A DNA stretch of 64,000 bases from NCBI GenBank assembly GCA_963750965.1, contig CAVVSK010000013.1:124001-188000 (forward strand). Direction: 5' to 3'. Source of the DNA: CANKHA01 sp963750965. GTDB lineage: Bacteria > Pseudomonadota > Alphaproteobacteria > Rhizobiales > Xanthobacteraceae. A program made the position numbers and the translations under genes. Under the pieces are notes generated by a model. The model worked only from the letters and a program-made list of their open reading frames with translations. It searched no databases and was not told where the DNA came from. Below are positions 9,422 to 18,409 of this stretch, piece after piece (positions within the stretch are counted from its first letter, which is position 1; each line of letters begins with the position of its first letter).

Positions 9422-11188
9422 TTAGCGGTGCTGGGTGACGGTGTCGACCAGCGCGACGCGGCCCTTCTTCACTTCCGCAATGGCGCGCTCGAGCGCCGGG
9501 CGGATATCCTTCGGGTTGTCGATCGGTCCCTCGCCATAGCAACCCATCGACTGTGCAAGCTTGCCGAAATCCGGCTCCGGCCCGAACAGGTCCATGCCGA
9601 TATGAGCCTTGGCCTCGTCGGTGCCGCGCAGCTTGGCCATGCGGATCTGATGCTCCCAGTCGTTATAGTAAGCGCGGTTGTTGTGCATCACGATCAGCAT
9701 CGGGATCTCATACTTGGCCGCCACCCAGAGGGCACCGGCGTCGAACATGAGGTCACCGTCGGGTTGGATGTCTACCACCAGCCGGCCGGCGGCCTTGTGC
9801 GCCAGCGCCACGCCGATCGAGATGCCGATCTGCGTCGAAGTGCCTAGCTCCACACCGGGCCAACGATAGGGCTTGTCGAAGTCCCAGACCTTCGGGATCG
9901 TCCGCTTCAAGTCGTTGGCGGCGAGCACCCAGTCTTCGTTCTTGATGACCTCCCAGACCTCGTGCGATAGGCGGCCGAAGGTGATCGGGGATGCATCCCA
10001 GTTCTTCTTCGTGTCCTCCTGCCACTTGGCCCAGACCTCGTCATGCCGCTTGCCGATCGCCGCTTTGCGGTCGGCGATCTTCTTTTGCAGCTTGCTGTCC
10101 TTGGCGATGCGCTCGCCGCAGATGCGGGTGAGCTCCGGCACGCCGAGGATGGTATCGCCAAGCGCGCGCACCGAGGTGGGCTGCATACGGCAATAGTCCA
10201 TCGCCCATTTGCTGATGTTGATCTCGCCGAAGCCGATCTCAACGAAATCGCAGTTCTCCGGCACCAGCGACTCCAAAGTACGCATGGTGCTGTTGAGTTC
10301 CATGTACTGCTTTTCGTAATCGCGCACGTCGAGGCCGAGCAACAAATCGGTCTTCTTCAGCGACTGCTTGTCGAAGCTAAGCGAGAGGGGATGTTTGTTG
10401 GGGAAATTGAGCGAGCTCGGAATGCTCCAGACGGCCGCTCCTATCGTCTCGGCCAGCTTCACCAGGCTCTCGAAGCCGCCTTCGCGGCGCCCGTGGTATT
10501 CCGGCATTAGCATCGGATGCTCGGCGTCCAGCAGTTTGTCGGCAATGGCCTGTAGCGCCTCCGGATTCGGCATCATGCGGGCCGGCGTGGCGGCGGCGTC
10601 CTTGGGCGGCAGCGGAATTTTCTCGGTCAGCGGCGCTTCCTGCAGCGCGGCGTCGTAGCACATGTAAATCGGGCCGGTGGGCTCCGTGGTCATGATCGAA
10701 TAAGCGCGCGCGAAGGACTCCGGCACGCCATGGATGGATGTCGGCTGATAGTCCCATTTGGTGTAGTCGCGCACGGCATTGCCCTGCACCAGTGCGGTAT
10801 GCGTCCAGTCGATGTGCGGCCGGCGTTTGTGCTCGTCCATCGGGCCGGTGGCGCCCATGATAAAGAGCGGCACGCGGTCCAGATTGGCGTAATAGATCGC
10901 CATGCAGGCGTGCAGCAGACCAACAAGGTTGTGCAGAATCACCGCGGCGGGCTTGCCGGTGGCCTTGGCATAGCCGTGTGCAATCTGCACCGCGATCTCT
11001 TCGTGGTTGCACAGCATCATCGGCGGCTCGTTATTGCCGTAATTAACGATTGAATCGTGCAGGCCGCGGAAGCTCGCGCCCGGATTCAGCGTGATGAAGG
11101 GAAAGCCGTATTGCTTGATCAGGTCGACAATGATGTCGGATTGCCAGCCCGTGTAATTCTTGGTCTTCTTCTCTGTTTTCGCGTCCAT
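9422..11188 (-). CDS. Thiamine-diphosphate enzyme (acetolactate synthase / benzoylformate decarboxylase superfamily)
   Basis: A 588-residue ThDP-dependent enzyme with the usual three domains. The N-terminal Pyr domain holds the cofactor-activating glutamate in CNHEEIAVQIAHGYA. The middle domain follows, and the C-terminal PP domain has the ThDP/Mg motif PDGDLMFDAGALWVA with the matching asparagines in MHNNRAYYND. Relatives make or cleave 2-oxo acids (acetolactate synthase, oxalyl-CoA and benzoylformate decarboxylases). I cannot assign the substrate, and the sequence is not an obvious IlvB. The gene lies downstream of a Bug-type receptor on the same strand, suggesting that it acts on an imported acid. 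Confidence 0.8.
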   Translation of the reverse strand: MDAKTEKKTKNYTGWQSDIIVDLIKQYGFPFITLNPGASFRGLHDSIVNYGNNEPPMMLCNHEEIAVQIAHGYAKATGKPAAVILHNLVGLLHACMAIYYANLDRVPLFIMGATGPMDEHKRRPHIDWTHTALVQGNAVRDYTKWDYQPTSIHGVPESFARAYSIMTTEPTGPIYMCYDAALQEAPLTEKIPLPPKDAAATPARMMPNPEALQAIADKLLDAEHPMLMPEYHGRREGGFESLVKLAETIGAAVWSIPSSLNFPNKHPLSLSFDKQSLKKTDLLLGLDVRDYEKQYMELNSTMRTLESLVPENCDFVEIGFGEINISKWAMDYCRMQPTSVRALGDTILGVPELTRICGERIAKDSKLQKKIADRKAAIGKRHDEVWAKWQEDTKKNWDASPITFGRLSHEVWEVIKNEDWVLAANDLKRTIPKVWDFDKPYRWPGVELGTSTQIGISIGVALAHKAAGRLVVDIQPDGDLMFDAGALWVAAKYEIPMLIVMHNNRAYYNDWEHQIRMAKLRGTDEAKAHIGMDLFGPEPDFGKLAQSMGCYGEGPIDNPKDIRPALERAIAEVKKGRVALVDTVTQHR

Positions 11189-11246
11189 TGGGAATACCTT
11201 CGTGATTAAGCGCCGCTACCGGCCGAGCTGGATGTGTCTTGTGTGG

Positions 11247-11284
11247 AAATGTCGGCGGAGAACAACCCCCGCCGACATTTTTTT
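11247..11284 (-). terminator. Stem-loop between Bug receptor and ThDP enzyme genes
   Basis: A perfect 12-bp inverted repeat (AAATGTCGGCGG / CCGCCGACATTT) with a 10-base loop lies in the 101-bp intergenic space. The T7 tract is on the plus-strand side, so in the direction of the neighbouring genes it is a hairpin without a good T tract. Partial termination or protection of the upstream receptor mRNA is more likely than full termination. Confidence 0.55.
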
Positions 11285-11289
11285 GTCGA

Positions 11290-12327
11290 TTACTTTCCGA
11301 CCTTGAGCAGTTCTTCCGTCTTCTTTGCAATCGCGGGATCGACCTTGTAGGCCTCGGCCACGATCTTCTGCACCTCTTCGCCGGGGATCGGAGTGACTTC
11401 TAGCTGTGCCTTCTCGGCTTCGGCAAGGAATTCAGGATCCTTCATCGTATCCATGAAGGCTTTGCGCAGCGCGGCCACGCGGTCCTGCGGAATTCCCGGA
11501 GGGGCGACGAAGGGCCGGCCCAGCGCCTGGCGAGCAAACACCAGGGTCAGGATCTGCTTTTGCTCCGGCGTCTTCGCCAAATCGAGGATCAGCGGGACAT
11601 CCGGCAGTTCTGGATGTTTCTGCAGCGACAATTGGACGAGAACGTGGATCTTCTTGCTTTCATACCATTCCTTTCGGGTGGCTACGACGCTTGACCAGGA
11701 CCAACCGCAGCGACCCTGCACTTCGCCGCGTTCCATGGCGAGGCTGACGTCGTTGCCGCCTGGGTAACCGCTCACGATCTTCATTTTCGTGCCAAGCACG
11801 CCGTTCACGATGCGCGGGAATTGATCGGTATCGGCTGACGGGCCGGTGCCGCCCACGACGAGCTCCTTGTTGAAAGTGTCCTCGATCTTAGTGATGCCGG
11901 CGGTATGCCAGGCGACGCAGACGCTGACTTCGTCATTGGCGCTGCCGATCCAGTTGAATTTGCTGGCGTCGAACTGAGCAGCCTTATTGCCAAGGAGCGG
12001 ATCGAAAGCGCCGCCGCGGGCGATAGTGCCCAACACCGTGCCATCCTTCGGCAGTGCATTGTAGAGGGCGTTGGCAAGCCGCAGGCTGCCGGCGCCTTCC
12101 AGGTTCTTCACGACGACAGTCGGGTTGCCGGGAATGTGCTTGCCGAGATAGCGCGCGACCATACGCGCGTAGACGTCATAACCGCCACCGGCGCTGTAGC
12201 CGACCATCATGTCGACGGTTTTTCCTTTGTAGAACTCCGCGGGGGTTTGGGCCCATCCCACCGTCGCCGGCATAACGGCCAACACCGCTGCAGCAGCCGT
12301 GCCGCGAACAAGACTTCTGATCCGCAT
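11290..12327 (-). CDS. Bug/TctC-family tripartite tricarboxylate transporter receptor
   Basis: Periplasmic solute receptor of 345 residues. A signal peptide (basic start, hydrophobic core, VGWA-QTPAEF cleavage region) precedes the mature start PAEFYKGKTVDMMVGY, followed by SAGGGYDVYARMVAR, which contacts ligand carboxylates in this family. Other family marks are NPTVVVKNLEGAGSL and the late GIPQDRVAALRKAF. It is closely similar in layout to the receptor at 59089. No TctA or TctB gene is adjacent, so it is an orphan receptor. It is probably cotranscribed with the ThDP enzyme downstream. The ligand is unknown. Confidence 0.87.
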   Translation of the reverse strand: MRIRSLVRGTAAAAVLAVMPATVGWAQTPAEFYKGKTVDMMVGYSAGGGYDVYARMVARYLGKHIPGNPTVVVKNLEGAGSLRLANALYNALPKDGTVLGTIARGGAFDPLLGNKAAQFDASKFNWIGSANDEVSVCVAWHTAGITKIEDTFNKELVVGGTGPSADTDQFPRIVNGVLGTKMKIVSGYPGGNDVSLAMERGEVQGRCGWSWSSVVATRKEWYESKKIHVLVQLSLQKHPELPDVPLILDLAKTPEQKQILTLVFARQALGRPFVAPPGIPQDRVAALRKAFMDTMKDPEFLAEAEKAQLEVTPIPGEEVQKIVAEAYKVDPAIAKKTEELLKVGK

Positions 12328-12731
12328 TGCTTAACTCCATTCACTTGATTTCCGGCATCGGGCTTTTCGCCTTGCCGCGAGCTTCGAATTGAAAGCTGTT
12401 GAATGCGGCTGGGCTCCATAACCCACACTTGGTTTGGTGGCTACTTACGCAGAGAAGAACTCGCATTTCAAATGCAAGTTCGCTTTTGCTGCGGTGCACC
12501 CAAAAAGTCTCGTCCGGTGGCAAATCGCTGCGTCATCAGTTGCGCATAACAGCCTTCGCGTGATCGTGGTCAGTGGAAGCTCACGCAGCCGTGTTCCAAA
12601 ACAAGGCGTCGCGCTGACCGCGCAGGGAACGCCGACCGAACAGGGGCTGGCCGATAGGATCGCCACATGCATGGTCACACGTTGGCGGTTTCTGCCTGCC
12701 CGTGCGGCAGCAACACGGCGCCTCTAATCAC
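12328..12731. other. Intergenic region, 404 bp, upstream of the Bug receptor
   Basis: No supported gene lies in this gap; the ORFs in it are short, lack homology-like features and overlap on opposite strands. It should hold the minus-strand promoter for the receptor at 12327. I see no strong terminator after the family-1 binding protein that ends at 12732. Confidence 0.5.
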
Positions 12732-13796
12732 TCAACGCGGCTTAAAAAGCGCATCGAAAGTTTTCTGCCATTGTTTTTCTTCCTCCGGCGTCAGCAGGAC
12801 CGTAATGATTTTCTTCTTCTTCAACGTTTCCACAACACCGGGCGGATTACTGGTGACGTCGGGCCGCGTCGGAATCCTGCCGAACTTGGTCAGGAACTGC
12901 TGCGATTCTTTGCTGAGCATGAAATTCGCGCCGAGACGTGCGGCATTAGGATGCGGCGCCTTCACATTGATGCCGACCTGGCCGAATAGCAGCACGACCG
13001 GATCCAAGGCCCAGAAATCGGTGGGATTGCCGGCGAGCTTCACGTTCATCGTCAACATCAGATATTGGTTCAAGGCAACCAGGTATTCTCCCGAGCCGAC
13101 CGAACGGGCCAAGGCCAGGTGGCCGTCCACGACCACTGGATTGAGATTGGCGACGATGTCTTTGATGAGTTTCGTCCCCTTCTCCTCACCGTAGTGGATC
13201 ATGATTCCTTTCAGCCATTCGTTGTCGCTGCGATCAATCGCGATCCTTCCCGCCCACTCCTTACGGGTGACGAAGTCCTCATAACTCTGCGGCAGCTCGG
13301 ACGGCTTGACGTGCTGAGTGTTGAAGCTCGGCGTATTGTAGTTGGCATAAACGCCATACCAGCGGCGGCCGGGGTCGCGCGCTTCCGGCAGGATGTTTTT
13401 CGCTTCGGAAGGATCGAAAGTCGCCAACAGTTCCGGAGGCACCTTGTTCAGCGTCGTGGTCTGCAGGATATCCCAGGTGTTCTGGCCACTGCTGCGGTAT
13501 TCCATAGCGATACGGCCCATCAGCGGCCCGTCGGCACCGCGGATGTAGTTTACTTTAACTCCGGTGGCATCCTCGAAGATTTTCCAGAGCGGAAGGCCCT
13601 CTTGCTCATTGGTGGAAGAGTAAACGGTCAGGGATCCTTCCGCCTGCGCCGCCTTCAGCAGCTCCGGGTCGAGCCAGGGACGATCCGCCGCTGCGCTTTT
13701 CGCGCTTTGCCCATAGGCGGGTGCGAGGGCGAGCGACAACAATAGGCCGAAAAATCCGACCATACCGGCCAAAGAGCCAGCCGTGCTAAAATGCAT
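12732..13796 (-). CDS. Extracellular solute-binding protein, family 1 (iron/sugar ABC type)
   Basis: A 354-residue secreted binding protein. An N-terminal signal peptide (VGFFGLLLSLALAPAYG-QS) is followed by LLKAAQAEGSLTVYSSTNEQEG, the start typical of FbpA/ThiB/PotD-like receptors. Later features are VKVNYIRGAD, GVYANYNTPSFNT and the hinge-like PTRPDV. No ATPase or permease gene is adjacent. It starts 18 bp after the stop of the molybdenum hydroxylase large subunit and is most likely the last gene of that operon, so it may deliver the enzyme's substrate or a metal. The ligand cannot be told from sequence. Confidence 0.82.
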   Translation of the reverse strand: MHFSTAGSLAGMVGFFGLLLSLALAPAYGQSAKSAAADRPWLDPELLKAAQAEGSLTVYSSTNEQEGLPLWKIFEDATGVKVNYIRGADGPLMGRIAMEYRSSGQNTWDILQTTTLNKVPPELLATFDPSEAKNILPEARDPGRRWYGVYANYNTPSFNTQHVKPSELPQSYEDFVTRKEWAGRIAIDRSDNEWLKGIMIHYGEEKGTKLIKDIVANLNPVVVDGHLALARSVGSGEYLVALNQYLMLTMNVKLAGNPTDFWALDPVVLLFGQVGINVKAPHPNAARLGANFMLSKESQQFLTKFGRIPTRPDVTSNPPGVVETLKKKKIITVLLTPEEEKQWQKTFDALFKPR

Positions 13797-13814
13797 TCTT
13801 GCCCTCCTCGCGTC

Positions 13815-16037
13815 CTAGGCTTCCATCGCCGCCTTCACTTTGTCGCGGGTAAGAGGCAACTCGCGCAGCCGAGCGCCCGTGGCCTGGGCAATGGCATTGG
13901 CGATGGCGCCCGCCGCCGGTCCCTGCGACGCCTCTCCTACGCCAAGCAGGGGCTGGCCCGGCCGATCGATCACATGCACCTCGATGTTCTCTGGCACGTC
14001 GGAGAAACGCAGGATCGGATAGCTGTCCCAATCCCGGCTGGTGACGCGGGTGTGGTCGAAGCCGACCTGCTCATGAAGCGTCCAGCTGATGGATTGCAGG
14101 ATGCCGCCCTCGATCTGGTTGCGGATACCGTCGGGGCTCACCGCTTGGCCGCTATCGGCGACCGAAACGACACGCGGGATCCGCACCACCCCGGTCGACG
14201 GCTCGACCTCAGCCTCAAGCGCGACCGCCACATAGCTTGAAGAATTGCGATAGCGCGCATAGGCGAAACCGCGTCCCCGCCCCTTCGGCAGCTTGTCCGT
14301 ATTCCAGCCGAAGCGTTCCGCGGTCATTTTCACGACGTCCTTGGCGCGCACATCCTCAAGGTATCGCAGGCGGAACTCTACCGGATCGGCGCCCGCCGCC
14401 GCGGCCAGTTCGTCCATCAGGCTCTCGATGGAGAAGACGTTCATGTAAGCTCCGAGCGAACGCAGAGCGGAAACGCGCAGCGGCATTTCCTTGACGTGAT
14501 GATGGGTCACGCGCGCGCTCGGCAGTTTGTAGGCCGGCTTGGAATTGCGGTTGCCGTCGGATTCCGAGCCCGACGGCACGCGCGGCGGCGGCAGCGTCAA
14601 AGGCTGCTCGCGATACCAGGCGGCGGCCATGCTCTTGGCGCCGCCGGGCCGCGTCGAATGCGCCATGCTCCACACGTCATAATGCCAATCAACGATGTTG
14701 CCGGTGTCATCGAGCGACACCCGCGCCTTGGTCACCATGGCCGAGCCGTAAGGCTCCCAGGCATGCTCATCTTCGCGCATCCATTGCACCCGCACCGGAC
14801 GTCCAGGGAAAGCCATCGCCAGAACCGCCGCGTCGCCGCCGGCATCATCCGCGCCGTTGTGGCCGTAGCAGCCCGGCCCTTCCATATGGATGCAGCGGAT
14901 CTGGTCTTCCGGCAGCTTCACCAATTCGGATACCGCCTGGCGCAGCGGATAGGCGCCCTGATTATGCGCCCAGACCGTCAGCTTGCCGTCCTGGAACCAA
15001 CCGACGCCGCATGAAGGACCGATGGCGCCGTGCATCTGGAAGGGACGGCGATAAGTCGCCTCAATGACGCGGCCACTCGGCGCCGGGCTTGTTTTGGTAT
15101 CCAGCACATTGACTTTGTCGGATGGCGTTGTTTGCAGGAAGTCATAGAGAGCGGGATAATCGGTCAGTTTGGCCTGCTCCTCCCATTGCGCCGCGGCAGC
15201 CAGCGCGCGCATCGCCGTGATCGCCTGAAACTCCTTCTCCGCAATGACGGCCAAATAACTGCCGTCGCGCACCACCTTCAGCACGCCCGGAAGTTTCTCG
15301 ACCTGCGCAGTATCGACTGAGCGCAGGCGTGCTTCGTAGCTCGGCGGACGTACGACGCGGGCATGTACCATCCCGGGCAATCGCAGGTCCTGCAGGAAGG
15401 CAACGCCGCCGGTTACCTTCGCCGGAATATCGACGCGTGCAAATTCCTTGCCGACGACGCTGTAAGTTTTCGGGTCCTTAAGCTTGGCTTGCCGATTCAG
15501 CTTCACATGCATCACGTCGTCGGCGACCAGGTCACCAAAACCGACGCTCTGGCCGCCCGGCGCGACGATCCTGCCCTTCTCCAGCTTCAGCTGCCCGGCA
15601 TCCGCGCTGAGTTTAGGCGCAGCCGCATTGAGCAATATCTCGCGCAGATGCGCGGCCGCTGCGCGGACGGAAACGCCGCCATCCGCCATGGCGCGGCTGC
15701 CGGAGGTATAGCCTTCATTCGGCGTCAGCGCGGTATCGCAACTGACGATCTTCACGCTTTGCGGATCGAGATTGAGTTCCTCGGCCGCGAGCTGGATCAT
15801 CGCGGTCTTCACGCCCTGCCCGAATTCGGTGCGGCCGGTGTAAACGGTCACCACGCCTTGTGCGTCCACGCGGATCCAGGAATCCAGCATGGCGTTGTCG
15901 GGAACGGCCGCGCCCGGCTGCGGCACGGTCTGTGCGGTGACTTCGCTCATGCCGAACAGCGAGAAGCTGACGACAACAGCACCACCGCCGGCGAGCAGGC
16001 CGCGGCGGGAAATGTCGATCGAGAGCGGCGCGTTCAT
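13815..16037 (-). CDS. Molybdopterin-binding large subunit, isoquinoline 1-oxidoreductase / aldehyde dehydrogenase type
   Basis: A 740-residue large subunit of a xanthine-oxidase-family hydroxylase. The N-terminus carries a twin-arginine-like signal (ISRRGLLAGGGAVVVSFSLF), so the folded Mo enzyme is probably exported, as for IorB and nicotinate dehydrogenases. Cofactor-domain motifs include TGRTEFGQGVKTAM, SGSRAMADGG, FQMHGAIGPSCGVGW and VGEASQGPAAGAIANA. It hydroxylates an N-heterocycle or oxidises an aldehyde using water as oxygen donor; the substrate is not identifiable. It overlaps the small subunit by 4 bp, so translation is coupled. No cytochrome subunit or maturation gene is nearby. 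Confidence 0.87.
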   Translation of the reverse strand: MNAPLSIDISRRGLLAGGGAVVVSFSLFGMSEVTAQTVPQPGAAVPDNAMLDSWIRVDAQGVVTVYTGRTEFGQGVKTAMIQLAAEELNLDPQSVKIVSCDTALTPNEGYTSGSRAMADGGVSVRAAAAHLREILLNAAAPKLSADAGQLKLEKGRIVAPGGQSVGFGDLVADDVMHVKLNRQAKLKDPKTYSVVGKEFARVDIPAKVTGGVAFLQDLRLPGMVHARVVRPPSYEARLRSVDTAQVEKLPGVLKVVRDGSYLAVIAEKEFQAITAMRALAAAAQWEEQAKLTDYPALYDFLQTTPSDKVNVLDTKTSPAPSGRVIEATYRRPFQMHGAIGPSCGVGWFQDGKLTVWAHNQGAYPLRQAVSELVKLPEDQIRCIHMEGPGCYGHNGADDAGGDAAVLAMAFPGRPVRVQWMREDEHAWEPYGSAMVTKARVSLDDTGNIVDWHYDVWSMAHSTRPGGAKSMAAAWYREQPLTLPPPRVPSGSESDGNRNSKPAYKLPSARVTHHHVKEMPLRVSALRSLGAYMNVFSIESLMDELAAAAGADPVEFRLRYLEDVRAKDVVKMTAERFGWNTDKLPKGRGRGFAYARYRNSSSYVAVALEAEVEPSTGVVRIPRVVSVADSGQAVSPDGIRNQIEGGILQSISWTLHEQVGFDHTRVTSRDWDSYPILRFSDVPENIEVHVIDRPGQPLLGVGEASQGPAAGAIANAIAQATGARLRELPLTRDKVKAAMEA

Positions 16038-16531
16038 TGGGCGGCTCCCTTGGTTTGACGATTGGCATCGGCGCGCTGCATCGCGGCGCCCGCCCGGCGC
16101 ACCGCGCGTACGATGCGCGCATGGGTGCCGCAGCGGCAGAGATTGGGTGACAGCCCGGCGCGGATTTCAGCTTCCGAGACCGCTGGATTTTTCTCCAGCA
16201 GAGCCTGCGCCCGCATCAACACGCCAGCAATGCAATAGCCGCATTGCGCCGCCTGCTCTTCAATGAAGGCGCGTTGCAGCGGCCCGGGATCGTCCGCCGT
16301 ACCAAGACCCTCCACCGTTTTGATCGGCCGGTCCTGCACGCTGGAAACCGGCGTCACGCAGGAGAAATGCGCCTCGCCGTCGATCATCACCGTGCAGGCG
16401 CCGCATTGACCGAGACCGCAGCCGAACTTGGCGCCATTCATCTGCAGATCGTTGCGCAACACATACAGCAGCGGCGTGGCCGGATCAGCATCCACCCGAT
16501 GTGGCTTGCCGTTGACGGTGAGAGAAATCAT
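16034..16531 (-). CDS. (2Fe-2S) small subunit of the molybdenum hydroxylase
   Basis: A 165-residue electron-transfer subunit with two iron-sulfur domains. The plant-ferredoxin-like domain shows CGLGQCGACTV followed by a fourth cysteine in HFSCVTPV. The alpha-helical domain shows QCGYCIAG and LCRCGTHARIVRA, the family consensus. Length and spacing are normal for IorA/CoxS-type subunits. It receives electrons from the molybdenum subunit encoded immediately downstream with a 4-bp overlap. The C-terminal 15 residues are polar and variable. It is divergent from the hydrolase gene at 16675. Confidence 0.92.
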   Translation of the reverse strand: MISLTVNGKPHRVDADPATPLLYVLRNDLQMNGAKFGCGLGQCGACTVMIDGEAHFSCVTPVSSVQDRPIKTVEGLGTADDPGPLQRAFIEEQAAQCGYCIAGVLMRAQALLEKNPAVSEAEIRAGLSPNLCRCGTHARIVRAVRRAGAAMQRADANRQTKGAAQ

Positions 16532-16674
16532 GCGTTCCTCCTGACGTTTTGATCTATTTAACCGGGAAAACCGCCTCGTGGTCCAGCCGTCTTATTCGGC
16601 CTGCGAAGTCTGGATTGACTGATCTCGATGCCATAAAGTCCCCGCCGAAATTACAGCCATCGGAGGATCTGACA

Positions 16675-17463
16675 TTGCCTTTCACGACCGCCAACGGGAT
16701 CAGCATTCATTACAAGCTCGAGGGCGCAAAGGGGCCTGTCGTCCTGCTCCTGCACGAGATGGGGGGAACACTCCACAGCTGGGACAAGGTGACACCCGGG
16801 CTGACCGATAACTTTCGCGTGTTGCGCTATGACCAGCGCGGCGCCGGACTGACGGAAAAGACCCGGCCGCAATTCAGCAACGACACAGCCGTCGATGATC
16901 TCGGAGGCTTGCTGACGGAATTGAAGCTCGAGCCGCCCTATCACATTGTCGCCGTGGCGGCCGCGAGCACGCAGGCGCTCGCCTTCCGCGAGCGGCATCC
17001 GAACGACGTCGCCTCGCTCGTTTTGTGCAACCCCGCCCTGGGCGTCGATCCGAGCCGCGCGGGCGCGCTCAACGACCGCGCCGATCTTGCCGAGCGCGAT
17101 GGCATGCGCGGCGTGTTGGCGATCACGCTGGAGAAATCCTATCCGCCGGAACTGACCGATCGTGAAACCTACGAAAGCTATCGCGGGCGCTTTCTCGCCA
17201 ACGATCCGGTCGGCTTCGCCCATGCCAACCGCATGCTGGCGCGCACCAATGTCGTCAGCATGCTGCCGGCCATCAACGTCCCGACCATGGTGGTGGGCGG
17301 GCGCCAGGACACCGTGCGACCCCTCGCCGGCAGCCAGGAGATCGCCAGCAAAATTCCGAACGCGCGTTTCGAAGCCATCGATGCCGGACATTTCATGCCC
17401 ACCACCGGTCCCGCGGCGCTGCTCGCGCTGCTGAAGGATTTTCTCGGAAACGCGCGCGGCTAA
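16675..17463 (+). CDS. Alpha/beta hydrolase, 3-oxoadipate enol-lactonase-like but lacking a serine elbow
   Basis: A 262-residue alpha/beta hydrolase. I chose TTG at 16675 because GGAGG lies 8 bp upstream and the family start (FTTANGISIHYKLEG) follows at once; upstream in-frame codons look non-coding. Fold motifs are LLLHEMGGTLHSWD (oxyanion region), YDQRGAGLTEK, the acid in VGGRQDTVRP and the late histidine in DAGHFMP. The nucleophile elbow is odd: GISMGG of the next gene is replaced here by VAVAAASTQALA, where the glycines are lost. It may be a non-classical or inactive relative. It is cotranscribed with the hydrolase 30 bp downstream. Confidence 0.78.
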   Translation: MPFTTANGISIHYKLEGAKGPVVLLLHEMGGTLHSWDKVTPGLTDNFRVLRYDQRGAGLTEKTRPQFSNDTAVDDLGGLLTELKLEPPYHIVAVAAASTQALAFRERHPNDVASLVLCNPALGVDPSRAGALNDRADLAERDGMRGVLAITLEKSYPPELTDRETYESYRGRFLANDPVGFAHANRMLARTNVVSMLPAINVPTMVVGGRQDTVRPLAGSQEIASKIPNARFEAIDAGHFMPTTGPAALLALLKDFLGNARG

Positions 17464-17492
17464 TCACGTTCCAAAAAGGATTCACGCACCTC

Positions 17493-18275
17493 ATGCAAAT
17501 CAAGGCGAACGGCATCACGTTTAATTATCGGATCGAAGGTCCCGAAGGCGCGCCTTGGCTCGCCTTCTCCAATTCCCTCGCCACCAATCTGTCGATGTGG
17601 GACGAGCAAGCCGCGGCGCTGAATAAATCCTTCCGGATTTTGCGCTATGACCATCGCGGCCATGGCGGCACCGAGGCCACGGACGGCCGCTATAATTTTG
17701 ATCTGCTGGTTGCCGATGTGATTGGCCTGTTCGATGCGCTCTCGATCAAGCGTGCGCATTTTGTCGGGATATCGATGGGTGGGATGACCGGGCTGGCGCT
17801 GGCGTCAAACCACCCGGACCGCGTGGACCGGCTTATCGTCTGCGACTGCGGCCCTGCCTCCTCGCCCGCGTCCGCCCAGCAATGGGAAGAGCGCATCGCC
17901 ATCGCGCAGAAGGACGGGATCGAGCCGCTGGTGGACGCTACCGCCCGGCGCTGGTTCCCGCCGGAATTCATCGAGAGCAATCCAGCCGTATTTCAGAAAG
18001 CCTGCGACATGATCCGCAAGACTCCGGTCAAAGGCTTCATCGGCTGCGCCGGCGCGCTCGCCAATTATGACCTGCGCCCTGGGCTGCCGGGCATCAGTGC
18101 GCCCACCTTGCTCATCGTCGGCACGAAGGACGCCACCGTCCCGGGCATAAAGGCGATCAACGCTGCGATTCCCGGGTCCAAACTGGTCGAACTGGAAGGT
18201 GCCGGACATCTTTCCAATCTCGAACAGCCCGGAAACTTCACCGGTGCACTGCAGCAATTCTTGTCAGCGCGTTAA
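17493..18275 (+). CDS. Alpha/beta hydrolase, PcaD-like (3-oxoadipate enol-lactonase family)
   Basis: A 260-residue cytoplasmic hydrolase with a complete catalytic set: SNSLATNLSMWDEQ (oxyanion hole, as in PcaD), YDHRGHGGTEA, the nucleophile S94 in VGISMGGMTG, the aspartate in IVGTKDATVP and the histidine in GAGHLSNLEQP. These fit enol-lactonases of the beta-ketoadipate route, which open the lactone ring late in aromatic breakdown. No pca genes are nearby, so the exact lactone or ester is uncertain. It is the second gene of a plus-strand pair with the elbow-less paralogue, and both precede a gentisate-dioxygenase-like gene. Confidence 0.85.
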   Translation: MQIKANGITFNYRIEGPEGAPWLAFSNSLATNLSMWDEQAAALNKSFRILRYDHRGHGGTEATDGRYNFDLLVADVIGLFDALSIKRAHFVGISMGGMTGLALASNHPDRVDRLIVCDCGPASSPASAQQWEERIAIAQKDGIEPLVDATARRWFPPEFIESNPAVFQKACDMIRKTPVKGFIGCAGALANYDLRPGLPGISAPTLLIVGTKDATVPGIKAINAAIPGSKLVELEGAGHLSNLEQPGNFTGALQQFLSAR

Positions 18276-18409
18276 TCGCGATCAATTGATAGCTATCGTT
18301 TTTCGCGAGGGTGCAATGCGCGCCGCTTCGTTGCAAAAGCCAAACCAGGACTATAATTGATCCTAGAGCCCGGCTGGTCGGGCAACCTTTTCTCTCAGGG
18401 AGACGTAAA

